From Blepharisma japonicum (taxonomy: Eukaryota; Ciliophora; Heterotrichea; Heterotrichida; Blepharismidae): a stretch of 64,000 nucleotides of DNA. The translations under genes were made by a program, and so were the position numbers. The notes below the pieces were generated by a model. It saw nothing but the letters and a program-made list of their open reading frames with translations. It made no database searches and had not been told where the DNA came from. Positions 35,501-46,792 of this stretch are shown here, one piece after another. Location: contig CATKHK010000026.1 of NCBI GenBank assembly GCA_949751835.1, positions 62,001-126,000 of the forward strand, written 5' to 3'. How positions within the stretch are numbered: the stretch's first letter is position 1; the number at the start of each line of letters is the position of its first letter.

Positions 35501-37182
35501 AAGCTATTGATAAAATTAATCCAACTAAAAATGAGCCTCAGGCAATCAAGCCCAAAAAAGTCCTTCCGCCTCCACCTTTTAAATCAATAATAAAACCCAA
35601 ACCAGAAAAAACTCCTAAAGTAGCACTAAAGCAAGAAAAAGAAATAGCTGAAAATAAAATGGAAGATATCGACATACACGAGCAGCCTTCACCAAAAAAA
35701 ACAGAAACTAAAAAAGAATTATCACCAGAAGTTAAAAACATAAAAATTAATCCATTTATAGCAGAATTTGAGCCAAATATTCATGAAGATTTACTGATGA
35801 ATCCTACTTATATCTCCGTAGACAAGCCAATAGAAGCTAAACCTGAGCCAAAATCCCAAACTCCATCTAATATTGAACAAGCTGAAAGCTTAGATGCTCC
35901 TCCTTTGAATTTTTTTACTTCCACATCAAATTTAACAAAAAAAGAATCAGTCAATACCCATATAGAAACTAAAGAGACAGCCTCTTTGGATACAGATGCT
36001 CCTCCTTTGCATTTTTCTTCTCAAGCAAAAAAAGAAAGTGTCCCAGCTTCTTCAAGCATTTCTGCTGGATCAATATTTGTACACAGAAATTATTTAAAGC
36101 CAGAGCAGCCAAAAGTTTCATCAGCTGGCCCCCTCAAAAACCCATTCCAGTCTGAGCCAATAATCACCAATCCGTTTGGAAAAGATAATCCTGGGCCTAA
36201 AAAAGTAGATGGAAAAAATACAATTGCAAGTGAGTCAGGAAGCAAAAATCAATTTCAAGGGGAAGTAGCTAGCAAAGAATTGGCAGACAAAAACTTATCT
36301 CAAGGTGAGATAGCTAAAAATCCATTTCAAGGAGAGCCAACTAAAAATCCATTTCAAGGAGAATCAACAAAAAATCCATTTCAAGGAGAGTCATCTATAA
36401 AGGCATTTCAAGGAGAGACAGCCATTAAAAATCCTTTTCAAGGAGAACCAGCTAAAAATCCATTTCAAGGAGAGCCAGCTAAAAATCAATTTAAGGGAGA
36501 GCAAGCTAAAAATCCATTTCAAGGAGAGATAGCTAAAAACCCATTTCAAGGAGAAACAACTAAAAATCCATTTCAAGGGGAACCAGCTAAAAATCAAATT
36601 CAAGGAGAGCCTGCTAAAAATCCATTTCAAGCAGAAGAATTTAATAAAAACTCAGCTCAAGCAGAACCAGTCATTAAAAATCCATTCCAAGAAGAAGTAG
36701 CTAAAAATTCACTACACGCAGAGCAAGGTAATAAAAATCCGCTTCAAGCTGATCAAATCATTAAAAATCCTTTTCAAAGCGAATTAGCTACTAAAAATCC
36801 ATTTCAAGCTGAACCAGCAAGTAAAAATCTATCTCAATTGTCAAATGCAGCCAAAAATTCATTTCAAGGGGAGTCAGCTATTAAAAATCCATTTCAAATT
36901 GACCAAATAATTACAAACCCATTTAGCAAAGTATCTTCAGAGCCTAAGCAAATGGCTGAAAAAATAGAAGCACCTCAATCTCATCCACATAATGAAAATC
37001 TTCAAGAATTTTCCACTTTTCAAGAAAATCCAAATGAATATAATAGCCAAAATGCGGTTTCAACATGGTTTGATGACGATAAATTAGCAGATAGTCAAGC
37101 AAACAAAGAAGACTCTCTTTCGTTTTTTGATAAGATTTCTGAAAACACACCAAAGCTTTTTACTTCATTTTTTAATTCATAA
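32527..37182 (+). CDS. USO1: USO1/p115-like vesicle tether with a C-terminal NPF repeat array
   Basis: A 1551-residue protein read through TGA=Trp. Residues 1-560 are helical armadillo-like repeats like the globular head of p115/USO1 (ADYLRNESIILLRNIS; VAQCLCLCLLGIIGINND; ALRKIGYTDACSIIDKLF). A coiled coil follows (residues 600-760; NLQNMRKGGQSEELETLSTQ). A Lys/Glu/Pro-rich linker comes next, then a tail of about 17 NPF tripeptides in KNPFQGEPA-like units, and an acidic end (WFDDDKLADS). p115 tethers COPI and ER-Golgi vesicles. NPF binds EH domains, which p115 of animals and yeast does not carry. The head assignment is by pattern. Confidence 0.75.
36130..36930 (+). repeat. NPF-containing tandem repeat of the p115-like gene
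   Basis: About 24 units of roughly 24-36 bp coding KNPFQGEPA and variants (KNQFKGEQA, KNSAQAEPV, KNPFQAEEF). Several neighbours differ by one base. The units keep the frame and their number may vary between copies. Confidence 0.85.
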
Positions 37183-37495
37183 ATAAATTTGAATAATTCC
37201 TTTCTTAATATCCTTTATAATTTTATTAAATTAAGATTAATTATAGTTATTATTTATCAAATAGAAACTCTGAAAATTCCGTATATAGATATACGCCAAT
37301 GTAAACTGGCTCATAACGTTTTAGAGCTTTTAAATTAAGCTTATATAAAAAAGTTTGATTTCAATTTAGCATATAAATTAGACAGAAGTGAACTTATTTG
37401 CTAGCTCTTAAACGGTCCACTATTTATTTGAGTCCGAATATCTAAAAATTTCTTATATAAGAATTAACCCTTAAAAAAGGGCTATATAATAAATT
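37183..37495. other. AT-rich spacer
   Basis: No supported feature was seen. Confidence 0.5.
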
Positions 37496-38728
37496 ATGAA
37501 GTTCTTTCTTATAATATTATCTCTCGTTTTTGCGAAGAACTTGAAGTCCACCATTTCTCTCTCAAAAGAGCAGCCAGCACAATATATCACAAAATTCGGT
37601 GTAGATCTCGGAACAGGGCATTATGACATACGTGTAAGAATTTCAAAGGGCAAAAAAGATTACACATATGGAAAAACTTACCCAATCGAGCTTCTTTTAT
37701 ACAGAGACAGTGACTGAGATATGTCAGCTTTCACATGTGAGTCCAAGGATAAAGCCGTTAATATTACCTTAAATATCCCTAGTGATGGAAGATGGTCTGA
37801 ATCCTTTTCTGGAGAATTAGGCGAGCCAGATGTACCTCATATCTGGTTTTTTACCATTGCAGACTGCAATCTGACGCTTGGAGACTCATCAAAGCTAAGA
37901 ATCGAACTATCAATCCTAAGCGGCGATAAATCAGAGCTTTCAGTAGAAATGAAAGGTATGAAGAGAATTTATATTTTTGTATGCATAATTTTTGTACTTA
38001 TGCTGGGAAATAATATATGGAAGCTGTACAAGTATTTCACAGCTGTCGAAGAAATAGAAACAAATTTAGTCATGCTAAATTTAGCTGTCGTTTTTCAGTT
38101 CATTTCTATGATATTCCATATCTTACATATATCAGCATATGAAGGCAATGGAAGAGGGGTTGGAGCTTTTGTATTTTTTGGAAATGCGACAGGGCTGATA
38201 TCACAATATATTATGATAGTTTTATTATTGCTAATAGCAGATGGGTGGACTATTTTATATAAAAATTTTCCTTCCCCTGAAGCTTATTTATCGGTGATTA
38301 TTTTGGTAGGGCTTTTAAATTTGATTATAGCCGCAGTTGAAAGGACAAGTGATGATGCTTATTATCTATTTAGCAGTTTTGAAGGAACCGTTGGGTGGTG
38401 TTTATTTGCATTTTATACAATCCATTTCGTATGATTTGTCTTAAATATCCGCGCTCTTTTTGTTAAAGTTCCTGGAAATATGAGGCCATTTTTACAAAGA
38501 TTTGCGATAGCTTCATCAATTTATATACTGTCACTGCCACTTTTGATAGGGATTGCACAGTTATTGCTGCCTTACAAGAGACATAAATTTATTAGTGGTG
38601 CGAATTTGTTGGTTGAAGGTTTGACGATGCTGATATTGTCATATTTATTTACGAGGAAGACTCAGTATTATAAACTTTCAACAATGGCAGATTCAATGCT
38701 TCCAACTTCAAAATCACATTCAAGCTAG
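37496..38728 (+). CDS. GPR180/TMEM145-like seven-helix protein (GOST family)
   Basis: 410 residues. A signal peptide (MKFFLIILSLVFAKN) is followed by a beta-rich luminal domain to about residue 155, then seven hydrophobic helices (for example IYIFVCIIFVLMLGNNIWKL, LISQYIMIVLLLLIADGW, FLQRFAIASSIYILSLPLLI). The order and the DGW...LY step of helix 3 fit the rhodopsin-like GPR180/TMEM145 branch of GOST proteins. Their role in protists is unknown. Two Trp are TGA (DSDWDMS; HFVWFVL). The C-terminus is short, polar and Ser-rich. Confidence 0.75.
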
Positions 38729-38978
38729 CTTATTTAATGAGTTTTTTAACAATAATTGTTTCCTATATCAATAATTTCATAAACTTTATTAGCTATTATT
38801 ACTATTTTTATATTATTAAGCTAAAATTGTACCAATAAATTCTCCAATTAGCAATTCTTATTTAATTCTTAATTTAAAAAACAATTTCTTTTAATTCTTA
38901 AAATGATACAACTTTTAAATAAGATCTAACAATTTATCACTAGACATTTTTAACTGACTTTTAATTTATATTGAATTT

Positions 38979-41111
38979 ATGTCAGCGTGATATATTGTAG
39001 GAATTCTGATTTTCATTGGAGGATTCATTCTTGCATTGATTGCGTTATTGAAAACTTTGAAAATTTCAAAAATTTTGCAAGACATATTTTTTTACAAGTT
39101 ATTTGACCTTACTCACAATGAAGAAGTGCTGCAGCCTCTATACATTTCGTACTCTCAAGTATGCAGCCGATACATACCTGTTATTGGAATATTCAAGTAT
39201 AAACGTGTGCAATTTGAAATTCCACCTTCTTGCCATTTGCTTTTATTTGCTTTTTATCTAAAATTCATATTCTGTATAAATCTGATTTTTACAAGCTTTT
39301 ACAGTGAACTTGTAATATATGCAGCAGTCTTTATAGGGATAATAATTTCTGAAATATTTATTTTGCTCACTGAAGTGATTCATAGAGTATTTTTATCAAG
39401 TTTTAATATCCCAATTTCAAAAGCTACTGATTACGCCCTTGAAAATTCTGGTTTTGATTATCAAAAACAAGTAAATAATACGATGGGGAATGAGAGTCCT
39501 GATAAAGAAACATTCAAACATAATAGATACTTAGAAGGAAGTCTTTTAAGTTCAATTATGATTTTTATGTTTTTAACATTGTGGGGAATTCGCTTTATTA
39601 GTATAGAATTAGAAGACGAAATAAAAGCAGCGATAATACAGTCTTTAATTGGCATTGGGATAGACTTTCCTTTGAGATTTCTTACCTGCTATATTTTAAA
39701 AGTCTTTAGAATGATTCCAATATATGAAAAGAAATATGCAGTTTTAAATATAAAAATTCAGCCAGTCGATTTAAAAAAATACCAAAAATCCCCACTACGG
39801 GCTTGCTATGAAGATATTACATTAAATGGGGTAGAGGTGTCCTTATTTACTGAAGAAAAAAAAGATATAGCTTTTATTCCAAATAAAGATATAGATGAAA
39901 ATAACAAAACTTTGTTTACTAATGAAGAAGAAAATTCATTTGTTAAAACCATTCTTCCGCCTATAAAGAGACATCCAAATCGCATTGAATTTTTAAAAGG
40001 CTATGATGATTTTTTAAAAAATATGAACAAAGTTTATTGTGAAGAAAGCGAAGAAAATATTGAGAGCTTTGATGAAATGTCGTGGAGAAAACATAAAAGG
40101 ACTGACAGTGATGAAGATACTATAGCATCTCATAATGAACTTTCTGATAATGAATTTATATTATGCCCTGAAGAATTTTTTTCTACTCCAAAGCCTGCAA
40201 AAATAATTGTATTTGCATCTCCATCACCTAAGAGAAATAGAAGCCCTGATAGAAAAAATTACTCACCTGATAAAAGCACACTTGTACTGAAGCTATTTAA
40301 ATGTGAAGCAGAAAATAATTTAGCTTTTGATTCAGCTGAATCATCAAAAAATGATTATAAGCCTGATATGACATTTTCTAATGGAATATGTAATGAAAGT
40401 ATTGATGAAAGCATAGAAAAAAATTCAAAAATTCAATGCGAAGATTATATTATAGTTAAAGCACACGAGAAATTAGTTATAACAAAAGACTCAAACGATA
40501 CAAACAGATTAAGCAGCTTAGTTATGCTTACAACCCCTCCAAAAATGGCTAAAAGAAAAAAGCGCTCTCTTAAAACCAAATCAAAACACCTTTCAAGCCA
40601 AGCAGAAGATTATTCAATTTTATACCCCCAAATCTCCAAATCTCCTCAAGACTGAGGAAAAAGAAACCCGAAAAATCAAATAAATACCCCAGAAAAGCAA
40701 AAATCTCTTTCATGTGACCCTAAGTTCCGAGCTCCAACCCCTGAAGAAATGATATCAATAGCTTGCAAGAATAAAAAAATTTATGTAGATGATAAAATTT
40801 TTCAACGAAAATCTGAGCAAGATATCCTTATGCACGTTGACGAAATTTTATTGCATGAAAATGAAAAATCTCCTGATGTCGAAAAGCTAAAAATGATTCT
40901 TGAATCAAGAAAATCGTTTCAGATTAAAAGTAGAGATGCATCACTAAATGAGCTTGGATGCTATGAAGAAGATTATAGCTCACCTTACGCAAAAGTTGGC
41001 TATAAATCACCACTCCCGAAATATCAAAAACCACCGAAACATGCAAAAAATCAAATTTTGTCACCGTCGAAGTCTGATAATAGACTCAAATATTTTGTAT
41101 ATGAATGCTAA
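38979..41111 (+). CDS. Multi-pass membrane protein with long disordered tail
   Basis: 710 residues, from ATG at 38979 because the Trp next to it is TGA (MSAWYIVGILIFIGG). The first 245 residues hold about four or five membrane helices (HLLLFAFYLKFIFCINLIF; LLSSIMIFMFLTLWGI). From residue 255 the chain is acidic and Ser/Lys-rich, with short Ser-Pro sites (PSPKRNRSPDRKNYSPDKS). The family was not recognised; the helix pattern is loosely like polycystin C-terminal helices but without their signature. Its upstream neighbour is the 7TM gene on the same strand. Confidence 0.75.
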
Positions 41112-41331
41112 TGATAAATAATTTTAACCTTATTAAACATTCTATATTTTATTTTCTTTTATTAAAATTTAATCATTAAATTTTTAACAATAAATAATAA
41201 ACTGAAACCAATTGCTATTTAATCCAAATAATGTATTTCATTTAATAATTAGATATGACTAATCTCAAGCTTTATAATCGCTAATCATATTTTTAAACTT
41301 TAAATAACCATTCTGTTATTTATAAAATGTA

Positions 41332-42894
41332 ATGTATTTTCAACGCTATGAAGAGCAAGGCATCTTGCAAAGGAAGTCCAAAGTGGTAATAAGTGCAGTA
41401 TCTTTTATAAACTGATCTGAAAAATCAAATTACCCTAGATATGCAGTTAAGAAGAAATTTCTAGTCAATACAACCAAAGGAAAGCATGAAGTTGAAATAA
41501 TGCAACAAGTAAATAAGCTCCATCCTTGAACAGTTAAACATTATGACTCAGGTTTTGATGATAATGGCATTTTCTACATCCTTATGGAATATTGCACTAA
41601 AGGCGACCTCAGAAGATTCATAAGGCAAAATAAATCGCTTAATCAGAATCCACCTATAGATGTGTTAGTGCGACATTTTTTAAGTTTGGCCGATATTGTC
41701 AAGGTATTGCATGGCCACAAAATTTGGCATAGAGATATAAAACCGGACAATATTTATAGAAAAGAAGACGGAGAACTACGATTAGGCGATTATGGAGTAT
41801 CAAAATCATATATGAATGGCGAACCAGACTCCAGCTATCACACCATAACAGGAACTCAACCATACATGTCTCCAGAGCTGGCAATACGAAAAAAACACAA
41901 AGTTCATTCCATTTCTTCCCCAGATTCTGACGATATATGAGCCCTCGGCCAAACTTATTATGAGATGTGCACTTCTGAAAGGATAAGGTTTACACCTGAA
42001 CTCCACTTTTCAATTTATAGCGAATTGGGTAGAAGGAATTACCCAGAAAGCTTTTCAAGGCTAATATCAGGAATGCTAAACCCAGATTTGCTCTTCAGAT
42101 GAAAAATAAAAGATGTGTGGACTCAATTGATGATTATTATAACCACTATTAATATTCAGCCTATATATATAAAAAATGATGAAGGTGATGAAAAAGATAT
42201 GAATTTATCAGATAGCAGAGAAACATCTATGACTTATGTTGAAACCTATAGCATTCAAAATAATTCAAATCTTAATTTTACATCTGTCAAGCACATTATT
42301 GATATTAAAAGAAGGGATTCTTCGTTGAGTTTGGTAAACTATAATGTCGCAGCAATTACTTCAAGTAGAGACAATACTATAAATGAAGAACAAACCCAGC
42401 AGGAGAGAAAAACTTTAGTTGATGTAAATGCTGATTGTCAAAATCTGGGAATAATTGATGCAAACCCTGCTGAAAAAGAGACATCGGATCTATATTATTC
42501 TATAAAAGCTGAGGAACGAATCATGAAAAATGCTGAAACTGGTAGCAATTTAGGAGAGTCTATAGTACAAACAGTTAAAATTGCGACCAAAATTTTTAAA
42601 AATGTAGTGCCCGACCTGCCTGATGAAACAGTTTTCAACTTTTTAACAACACTATATAAAGAAAACGAAGAAAAATTAGTTTGTCCAATTTGCCGTGCAG
42701 ACTCCTGGATAAAGCTTAGCCCACAAAATTGGAAACCTTACAAAATAAGATGCAAAAATTGCAGATCAAATTTCTGTTCATTTTGCTTATATGGAGGCAG
42801 TCACAAGAAATGCCCTGATTACCAAAACCTCTTAAAAGGTATATGGAAATCTACAAAAAACCTAAAACTTTCAAAACCTTTAAAAATAATTTAA
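41332..42894 (+). CDS. Protein kinase with C-terminal IBR-type zinc fingers
   Basis: 520 residues. The kinase part (1-260) has the ATP lysine in RYAVKKKF, the helix-C Glu in KHEVEIMQQ, the catalytic loop WHRDIKPDN, and a DYG in place of DFG (RLGDYGVSKS), then GTQPYMSPEL and DDIWALGQTYYEM. The glycine-rich loop is not visible (LQRKSKVVISAVSFINW). It looks most like a NEK-type or ciliate-expanded kinase. The last 80 residues carry CPIC, IRCKNC, FCSFC and HKKC, as in an IBR zinc ribbon. The stop shares bases with the stop of the convergent RING gene. The fused domain order is unusual. Confidence 0.8.
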
Positions 42895-43606
42895 TAATTA
42901 TCATTTGAAACTGATTTGCATATTGGGCATCATCTTTTCCCATAATTAAACCAATTTTCAATACAAGTCTTATGAAAAGTATGCTCACAAGCTGTTAAAA
43001 ACCCAATTTCTTCCCCTACTTCTTTTGGCTGCAGACATATTGAGCAGAGGTCATCTTCCCTTATTTCTAATATTTTAGTCCGGATTCTGGTAATTAGCGG
43101 TCTTTGGATGTCTGGGATCAAGCTGTCATGGAAATATTTTAAATAAAAATACAGCAAACATATTGCTGTATTAATTAAGCAGAAAAAAAATAGGACTGCC
43201 CAGTGGAAATCTCGCAGGATTTGTGCGAATTTCTCTATTTAAAACTTACACAGTCAGGATTTTCAGTGCAAATATCCCCATAATTAATAGAATCCAGTAA
43301 AGCTCCAATGATATTTAAGGTGACACTTAAAGGTCCAGCAGTGATCAAATAAGTAGCTATAACGATTTTATAATAGTTTGCCATAAACATGCGAATCCAT
43401 TTTAATACACATAGCATAAGACATAAATCTGATACTAGAATAAGCGAGGAAATACAATTTCATACAAGGTTGAATGAGAAACTAGGTAAAAATTACTCGT
43501 AAAGAAACAGCGCAAAGATTGATCTTACTAGTCATTCTACTCCTAGTAAGGCAAGCAGAATAAAAATTGAACTGGCATAGCACACTACACAGTCCATGCA
43601 ATCCAT
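42891..43606 (-). CDS. Multi-pass membrane RING-H2 protein
   Basis: 227 residues after removal of a 15-nt intron at 43482-43496 (GTAATTTTTACCTAG) and a second at 43233-43249. The second must be 17 nt (GTAAGTTTTAAATAGAG) to keep the frame; the 15-nt form would end the protein. The protein has several membrane helices (YKIVIATYLITAGPLSVTLN; AVLFFFCLINTAICLLYFYL) and a C-terminal RING-H2: CSICLQP, CEHTFHKTCIENWF, CPIC. The order suggests a membrane E3 ligase. An 8-A run at 43183-43190 could also hide a frameshift. It overlaps the kinase gene by 4 bp at their ends. Confidence 0.7.
43482..43496 (-). other. 15-nt intron (first of two)
   Basis: Read on the minus strand as GTAATTTTTACCTAG in the RING-H2 gene; needed to avoid the TAA it starts with. 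Confidence 0.8.
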
Positions 43607-43629
43607 ATTTATAAGTCCTTTAATAGGTA

Positions 43630-44289
43630 ATGAATAATTTCCTTATATTTGTTATAAATATGTACAAGAAGATTGAAGAAGAAAAATCTCCAGCGAAGAG
43701 CAAGATTGTTTATGCGTGCGTAGCTCAGGATCAAGATATTAAGCTTCAATTTTCTTTACCTGGAAACATAAAAGATACAATTTCTAATTTGATTCAGTCA
43801 AGTGCAAATAAAAACACTCGATGTTCATTTAATTATGAAAATGCATTCCATGTTCACATGTATAATATTACCCCTAATTCATATGTGGTCGTAACTGAAA
43901 GCTCTTTTTCACGCAAAATTGCATTTGAGTTCTTAGAAGATGTGAAAGAAAGTTACTTGTCGGGATCATTGAAAACACTAGATGCAAAAGTAAAAAAATA
44001 TAATGAACATCAGGATGAAGACAAATTAAACAAAATAAAAAACCATGTTCAAGAAATCAATGAAATTATGATGATGAATATTGATAAAGTTATTCAAAGA
44101 GGGGCGAAAATTGAAGTCATTATGGACCAAACGAAAGAACTAGAAGGAAGGGCAAGAATGTTTAAGAAAAACGCAAAGGAAATTGAAAGAGAATTCAAAT
44201 GCCAAAATTATAAGTGGTCTTTTATGTGCATTGCCACTTGTGGTTTGCTAATCGGAATTTTCGCGGTGCTTATTTATTATGCTCTTTAA
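43630..44289 (+). CDS. VAMP7-like longin R-SNARE
   Basis: 219 residues from ATG at 43630; the longin fold begins near residue 25 (IVYACVAQDQDIKLQFSL), so a start at 43660 is also possible. The SNARE motif (residues 130-190) has the central Arg in VIQRGAKIEVIMDQ, and a single C-terminal membrane anchor follows (FMCIATCGLLIGIFAVLIYY). This matches VAMP7/longin SNAREs of late-endosomal and secretory traffic. Its start is only 23 bp from that of the divergent RING gene. Confidence 0.85.
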   Translation: MNNFLIFVINMYKKIEEEKSPAKSKIVYACVAQDQDIKLQFSLPGNIKDTISNLIQSSANKNTRCSFNYENAFHVHMYNITPNSYVVVTESSFSRKIAFEFLEDVKESYLSGSLKTLDAKVKKYNEHQDEDKLNKIKNHVQEINEIMMMNIDKVIQRGAKIEVIMDQTKELEGRARMFKKNAKEIEREFKCQNYKWSFMCIATCGLLIGIFAVLIYYAL

Positions 44290-44393
44290 TTGTTTTCTCA
44301 CATATTTTATATTAAATTGGCTACATAAATTTATGTTTGGGATTTCTATTTTAATCAATACCAAACTAAAATTAATAGAACGTGCTTAATAAA

Positions 44394-45332
44394 ATGGATG
44401 AAGAAAAATTCGATGGACTTCTAATGACAGTGGTTCAGCAATCACAAGGCATTAACGGCTTCTTCGAGGCATTTTTCGGCTTCCTTCGACGAAAAACCGA
44501 TTTCTATGCCCAGCCAGAATCAGGAAAGCAATTACTTGACAAATCTTTTAATGCCCAACTCGAAACATTCAAAGAGCAACAAAGAATTAAAGAAGCCAAA
44601 CAAAAGGCAGCTGAGGAAAAGAAAAAGAGAGAGCAAGAGCTTAAGAACCAAAAAGTCGTTGAAATTACTGATGAAGAAGCAGAAAGAATTGCAAAAGAAG
44701 AATCAGCTAGAAAAGCAGCCCAAGCAGCACCACCTCAGCAGGTACAAAAAGCGCCAGAAGTTGCAGCCGTAGAACCCAAAAAAGAAGGCGAAGAAGATGA
44801 AGAAGAAAAAGGCCAAGTTCCTGTTGGAAATGGAGGGACTACAGATAGATATATCTGGACACAGACATTAGGAGAACTTACAGCCAATTTCTTCATCCCA
44901 GCTGATGCTAATGGGAAAAATATAAAAGTTGACATTGGGGTTCAAAAGCTTAAGATTACCTACAAAGGCCAAGTTTACATAGAAGGTGAATTTTATAGTA
45001 AAGTGAAGCCAGATGAGCACCTATGGACAATCGATACTATTGATGGCAGAAAAGTGCTTAATTTGACTATTGACAAATTTGAAGGGATGACATGGTGGAA
45101 AACAGTATTAAAAGGTGATCCGGAAATCAATACCAAAAAAGTGGAGCCTGAAAACTCAAAACTCTCAGATTTAGATGAAGAAACAAGACCTACCGTCGAA
45201 AAAATGATGATTGACCAACAAAGAAAAGCTATGGGAATGCCTACGCTGGAAGAAGAAGGAAAACAAGACATGCTTAAGAAGTTTATGGCTGCACATCCAG
45301 AAATGGATTTTTCTAAGTGCAAATTTAACTAA
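44394..45332 (+). CDS. NUDC: NudC-like protein (CS domain)
   Basis: 312 residues from ATG at 44394. It has the parts of NUDC in order: an N-terminal helix pair (FDGLLMTVVQQSQGINGFFE), a Lys/Glu-rich coiled coil, an acidic linker, a CS domain (YIWTQTLGELTANFFIPADA; DEHLWTIDTIDGRKVLNLTI; EGMTWWKTVLKGDPEINTKK) and the C-terminal helices (EKMMIDQQRKAMGMPTLEEE) ending AAHPEMDFSKCKFN. NUDC supports dynein and Hsp90 client folding. A start 12 nt upstream would need GTG, so ATG is used. Confidence 0.95.
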   Translation: MDEEKFDGLLMTVVQQSQGINGFFEAFFGFLRRKTDFYAQPESGKQLLDKSFNAQLETFKEQQRIKEAKQKAAEEKKKREQELKNQKVVEITDEEAERIAKEESARKAAQAAPPQQVQKAPEVAAVEPKKEGEEDEEEKGQVPVGNGGTTDRYIWTQTLGELTANFFIPADANGKNIKVDIGVQKLKITYKGQVYIEGEFYSKVKPDEHLWTIDTIDGRKVLNLTIDKFEGMTWWKTVLKGDPEINTKKVEPENSKLSDLDEETRPTVEKMMIDQQRKAMGMPTLEEEGKQDMLKKFMAAHPEMDFSKCKFN

Positions 45333-45376
45333 AGTAAGAAAATCCATTAAATGAAATTTTTCTATTAATATTAGCA

Positions 45377-46213
45377 CTATTCAGATACTTCAGAAAGCTT
45401 TAAAATTTGTCGAATTGGGCCTCTACAGATAGGGCAAAGCTTTTTTGCATCTGCTTTCAAATGTTCTGCACAGGCAGCGCACAAGCAGGCATGATTGCAT
45501 GGCAAAACTACCATTTCTTTCTTTTCAGTCAGACAAATTGAGCATTCCAGTCCTTCAGATTTATACCCATATAAATCTTTAAGCTCATGTATAACCCCAT
45601 TAATTGATATTTTTTGTCTTAAGCAAGTCAATGAGTATTGATCCTCACTTTTACTTATTTTGAAATAAGAAGTAAGGATTTGAGGCATTGCTTCACTGTC
45701 TGGAGTCATTTCTATTATTACTGGAAAAGTTTTTTTGTCTTTAAAATCCAGCTCATCATCGGAAAACCTTCCGATTTCAATTGGGCTCAAATGAGAAAAA
45801 TGCTGTCTTTCTCCTGGCTCAAAATAATGGCTTTCTGGAGGTGGATATTTTTCTGGATCTACATAAAAATAGTAAGTATTTTGAATTGGGTCAAAAATAT
45901 CTTTGGCAAAATAATAAATCGTTATCCTGCAATTTCGCTTTGTGGAAAAGAGAAAATCTAGGAAATAGATGGGAGGGTTTTCAGGGTCATTTTCAAGTTT
46001 GGCTGTTGTTTTATAGATTGTGGAGTCTATTTGGATTTGGTTTGCTTCTGGAGAATTTTGGAGTTGGGCTCCGTTTGCTCGTGGCTGAGATGAGTTCTGT
46101 TGTTCACTTATTACAACTATGGTGTTTGGGGGTAGAGAATTATGATTTCTGGCTCGATTACTGCTATGATCTAAGCTTCGCCTTCTTGAAGAGTTTCCTA
46201 CGCAATTTCCCAT
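45377..46213 (-). CDS. MGRN1/RNF157-like RING E3 ligase, N-myristoylated
   Basis: 278 residues starting MGNCVGNSSRRRS, which fits Gly2 myristoylation. Residues 90-220 form the DAR2-type domain of Mahogunin (YFLDFLFSTKRNCRITIYYF; YYFYVDPEKYPPPESHYFEP; FSDDELD near the middle). The RING is at the end: CSICLTEKKEMVVLPCNHAC, CAACAEHL, CPICRGP, with the PC-H-CLC order. In plants and animals such ligases modify membrane transporters or TSG101. It sits tail-to-tail with NUDC, 44 bp apart. Confidence 0.9.
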   Translation of the reverse strand: MGNCVGNSSRRRSLDHSSNRARNHNSLPPNTIVVISEQQNSSQPRANGAQLQNSPEANQIQIDSTIYKTTAKLENDPENPPIYFLDFLFSTKRNCRITIYYFAKDIFDPIQNTYYFYVDPEKYPPPESHYFEPGERQHFSHLSPIEIGRFSDDELDFKDKKTFPVIIEMTPDSEAMPQILTSYFKISKSEDQYSLTCLRQKISINGVIHELKDLYGYKSEGLECSICLTEKKEMVVLPCNHACLCAACAEHLKADAKKLCPICRGPIRQILKLSEVSE

Positions 46214-46399
46214 AATATTTAATAATAAAAGTCTAATCCCACATGTAAAACTTCAAAGAAATTAGTTTTAGATGAAGGGGAATTATAAAATAAAACAAAT
46301 AATGCAAATTCAAAAGTGAAAATTTATTTTAAATTATTTATAACTGATAGATTGAAAAATATATATTAGTCTAAATTATAAGCAAAATTTTTCAATACC

Positions 46400-46792
46400 T
46401 TAGCAGACTATAAGCCAATATTGCGATGCTTGAGTGATATTAGCCTTAAAATTTTCTTTCGAATTGAACATATATTTTAAGTTTCCCAAAGGCATCATCT
46501 TCAATATTATTATCCCTCACCAACCTATTTTTTGGGCAAGTTTATAATAAATGACCATCGCAGTGAAGAGCTGCAAGGATGTGCTGCTGAGCACAAGAGA
46601 TAGATCTATAATCAAAAGAGAAAAAGATATGGGTTTCGGTCTGGGTGCGGGTTTGTAGGGGGATTTATGTCTAATTTGGATGCTTGAAGTAATATATTGT
46701 GTAGCTAAATAATTCTGCTGTGCAATGACCTTATAAGGATAATTGCATTTTATATAAAAAACAGCCTCAGATTGTGTCGATTTTATTTCCAT
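46400..46792 (-). CDS. Small possible membrane protein
   Basis: A 130-residue frame that uses one TGA as Trp (KIGWWGIII). It has one clear hydrophobic run (ISFSLLIIDLSLVLSSTSLQ) and perhaps a second. No family was recognised, and codon support is weak, so it may be chance. Confidence 0.35.

Noticed and set aside
36130-36930. CRISPR or satellite array
   Set aside because: The repeats are in frame within a coding region, vary in length, and have no spacers.
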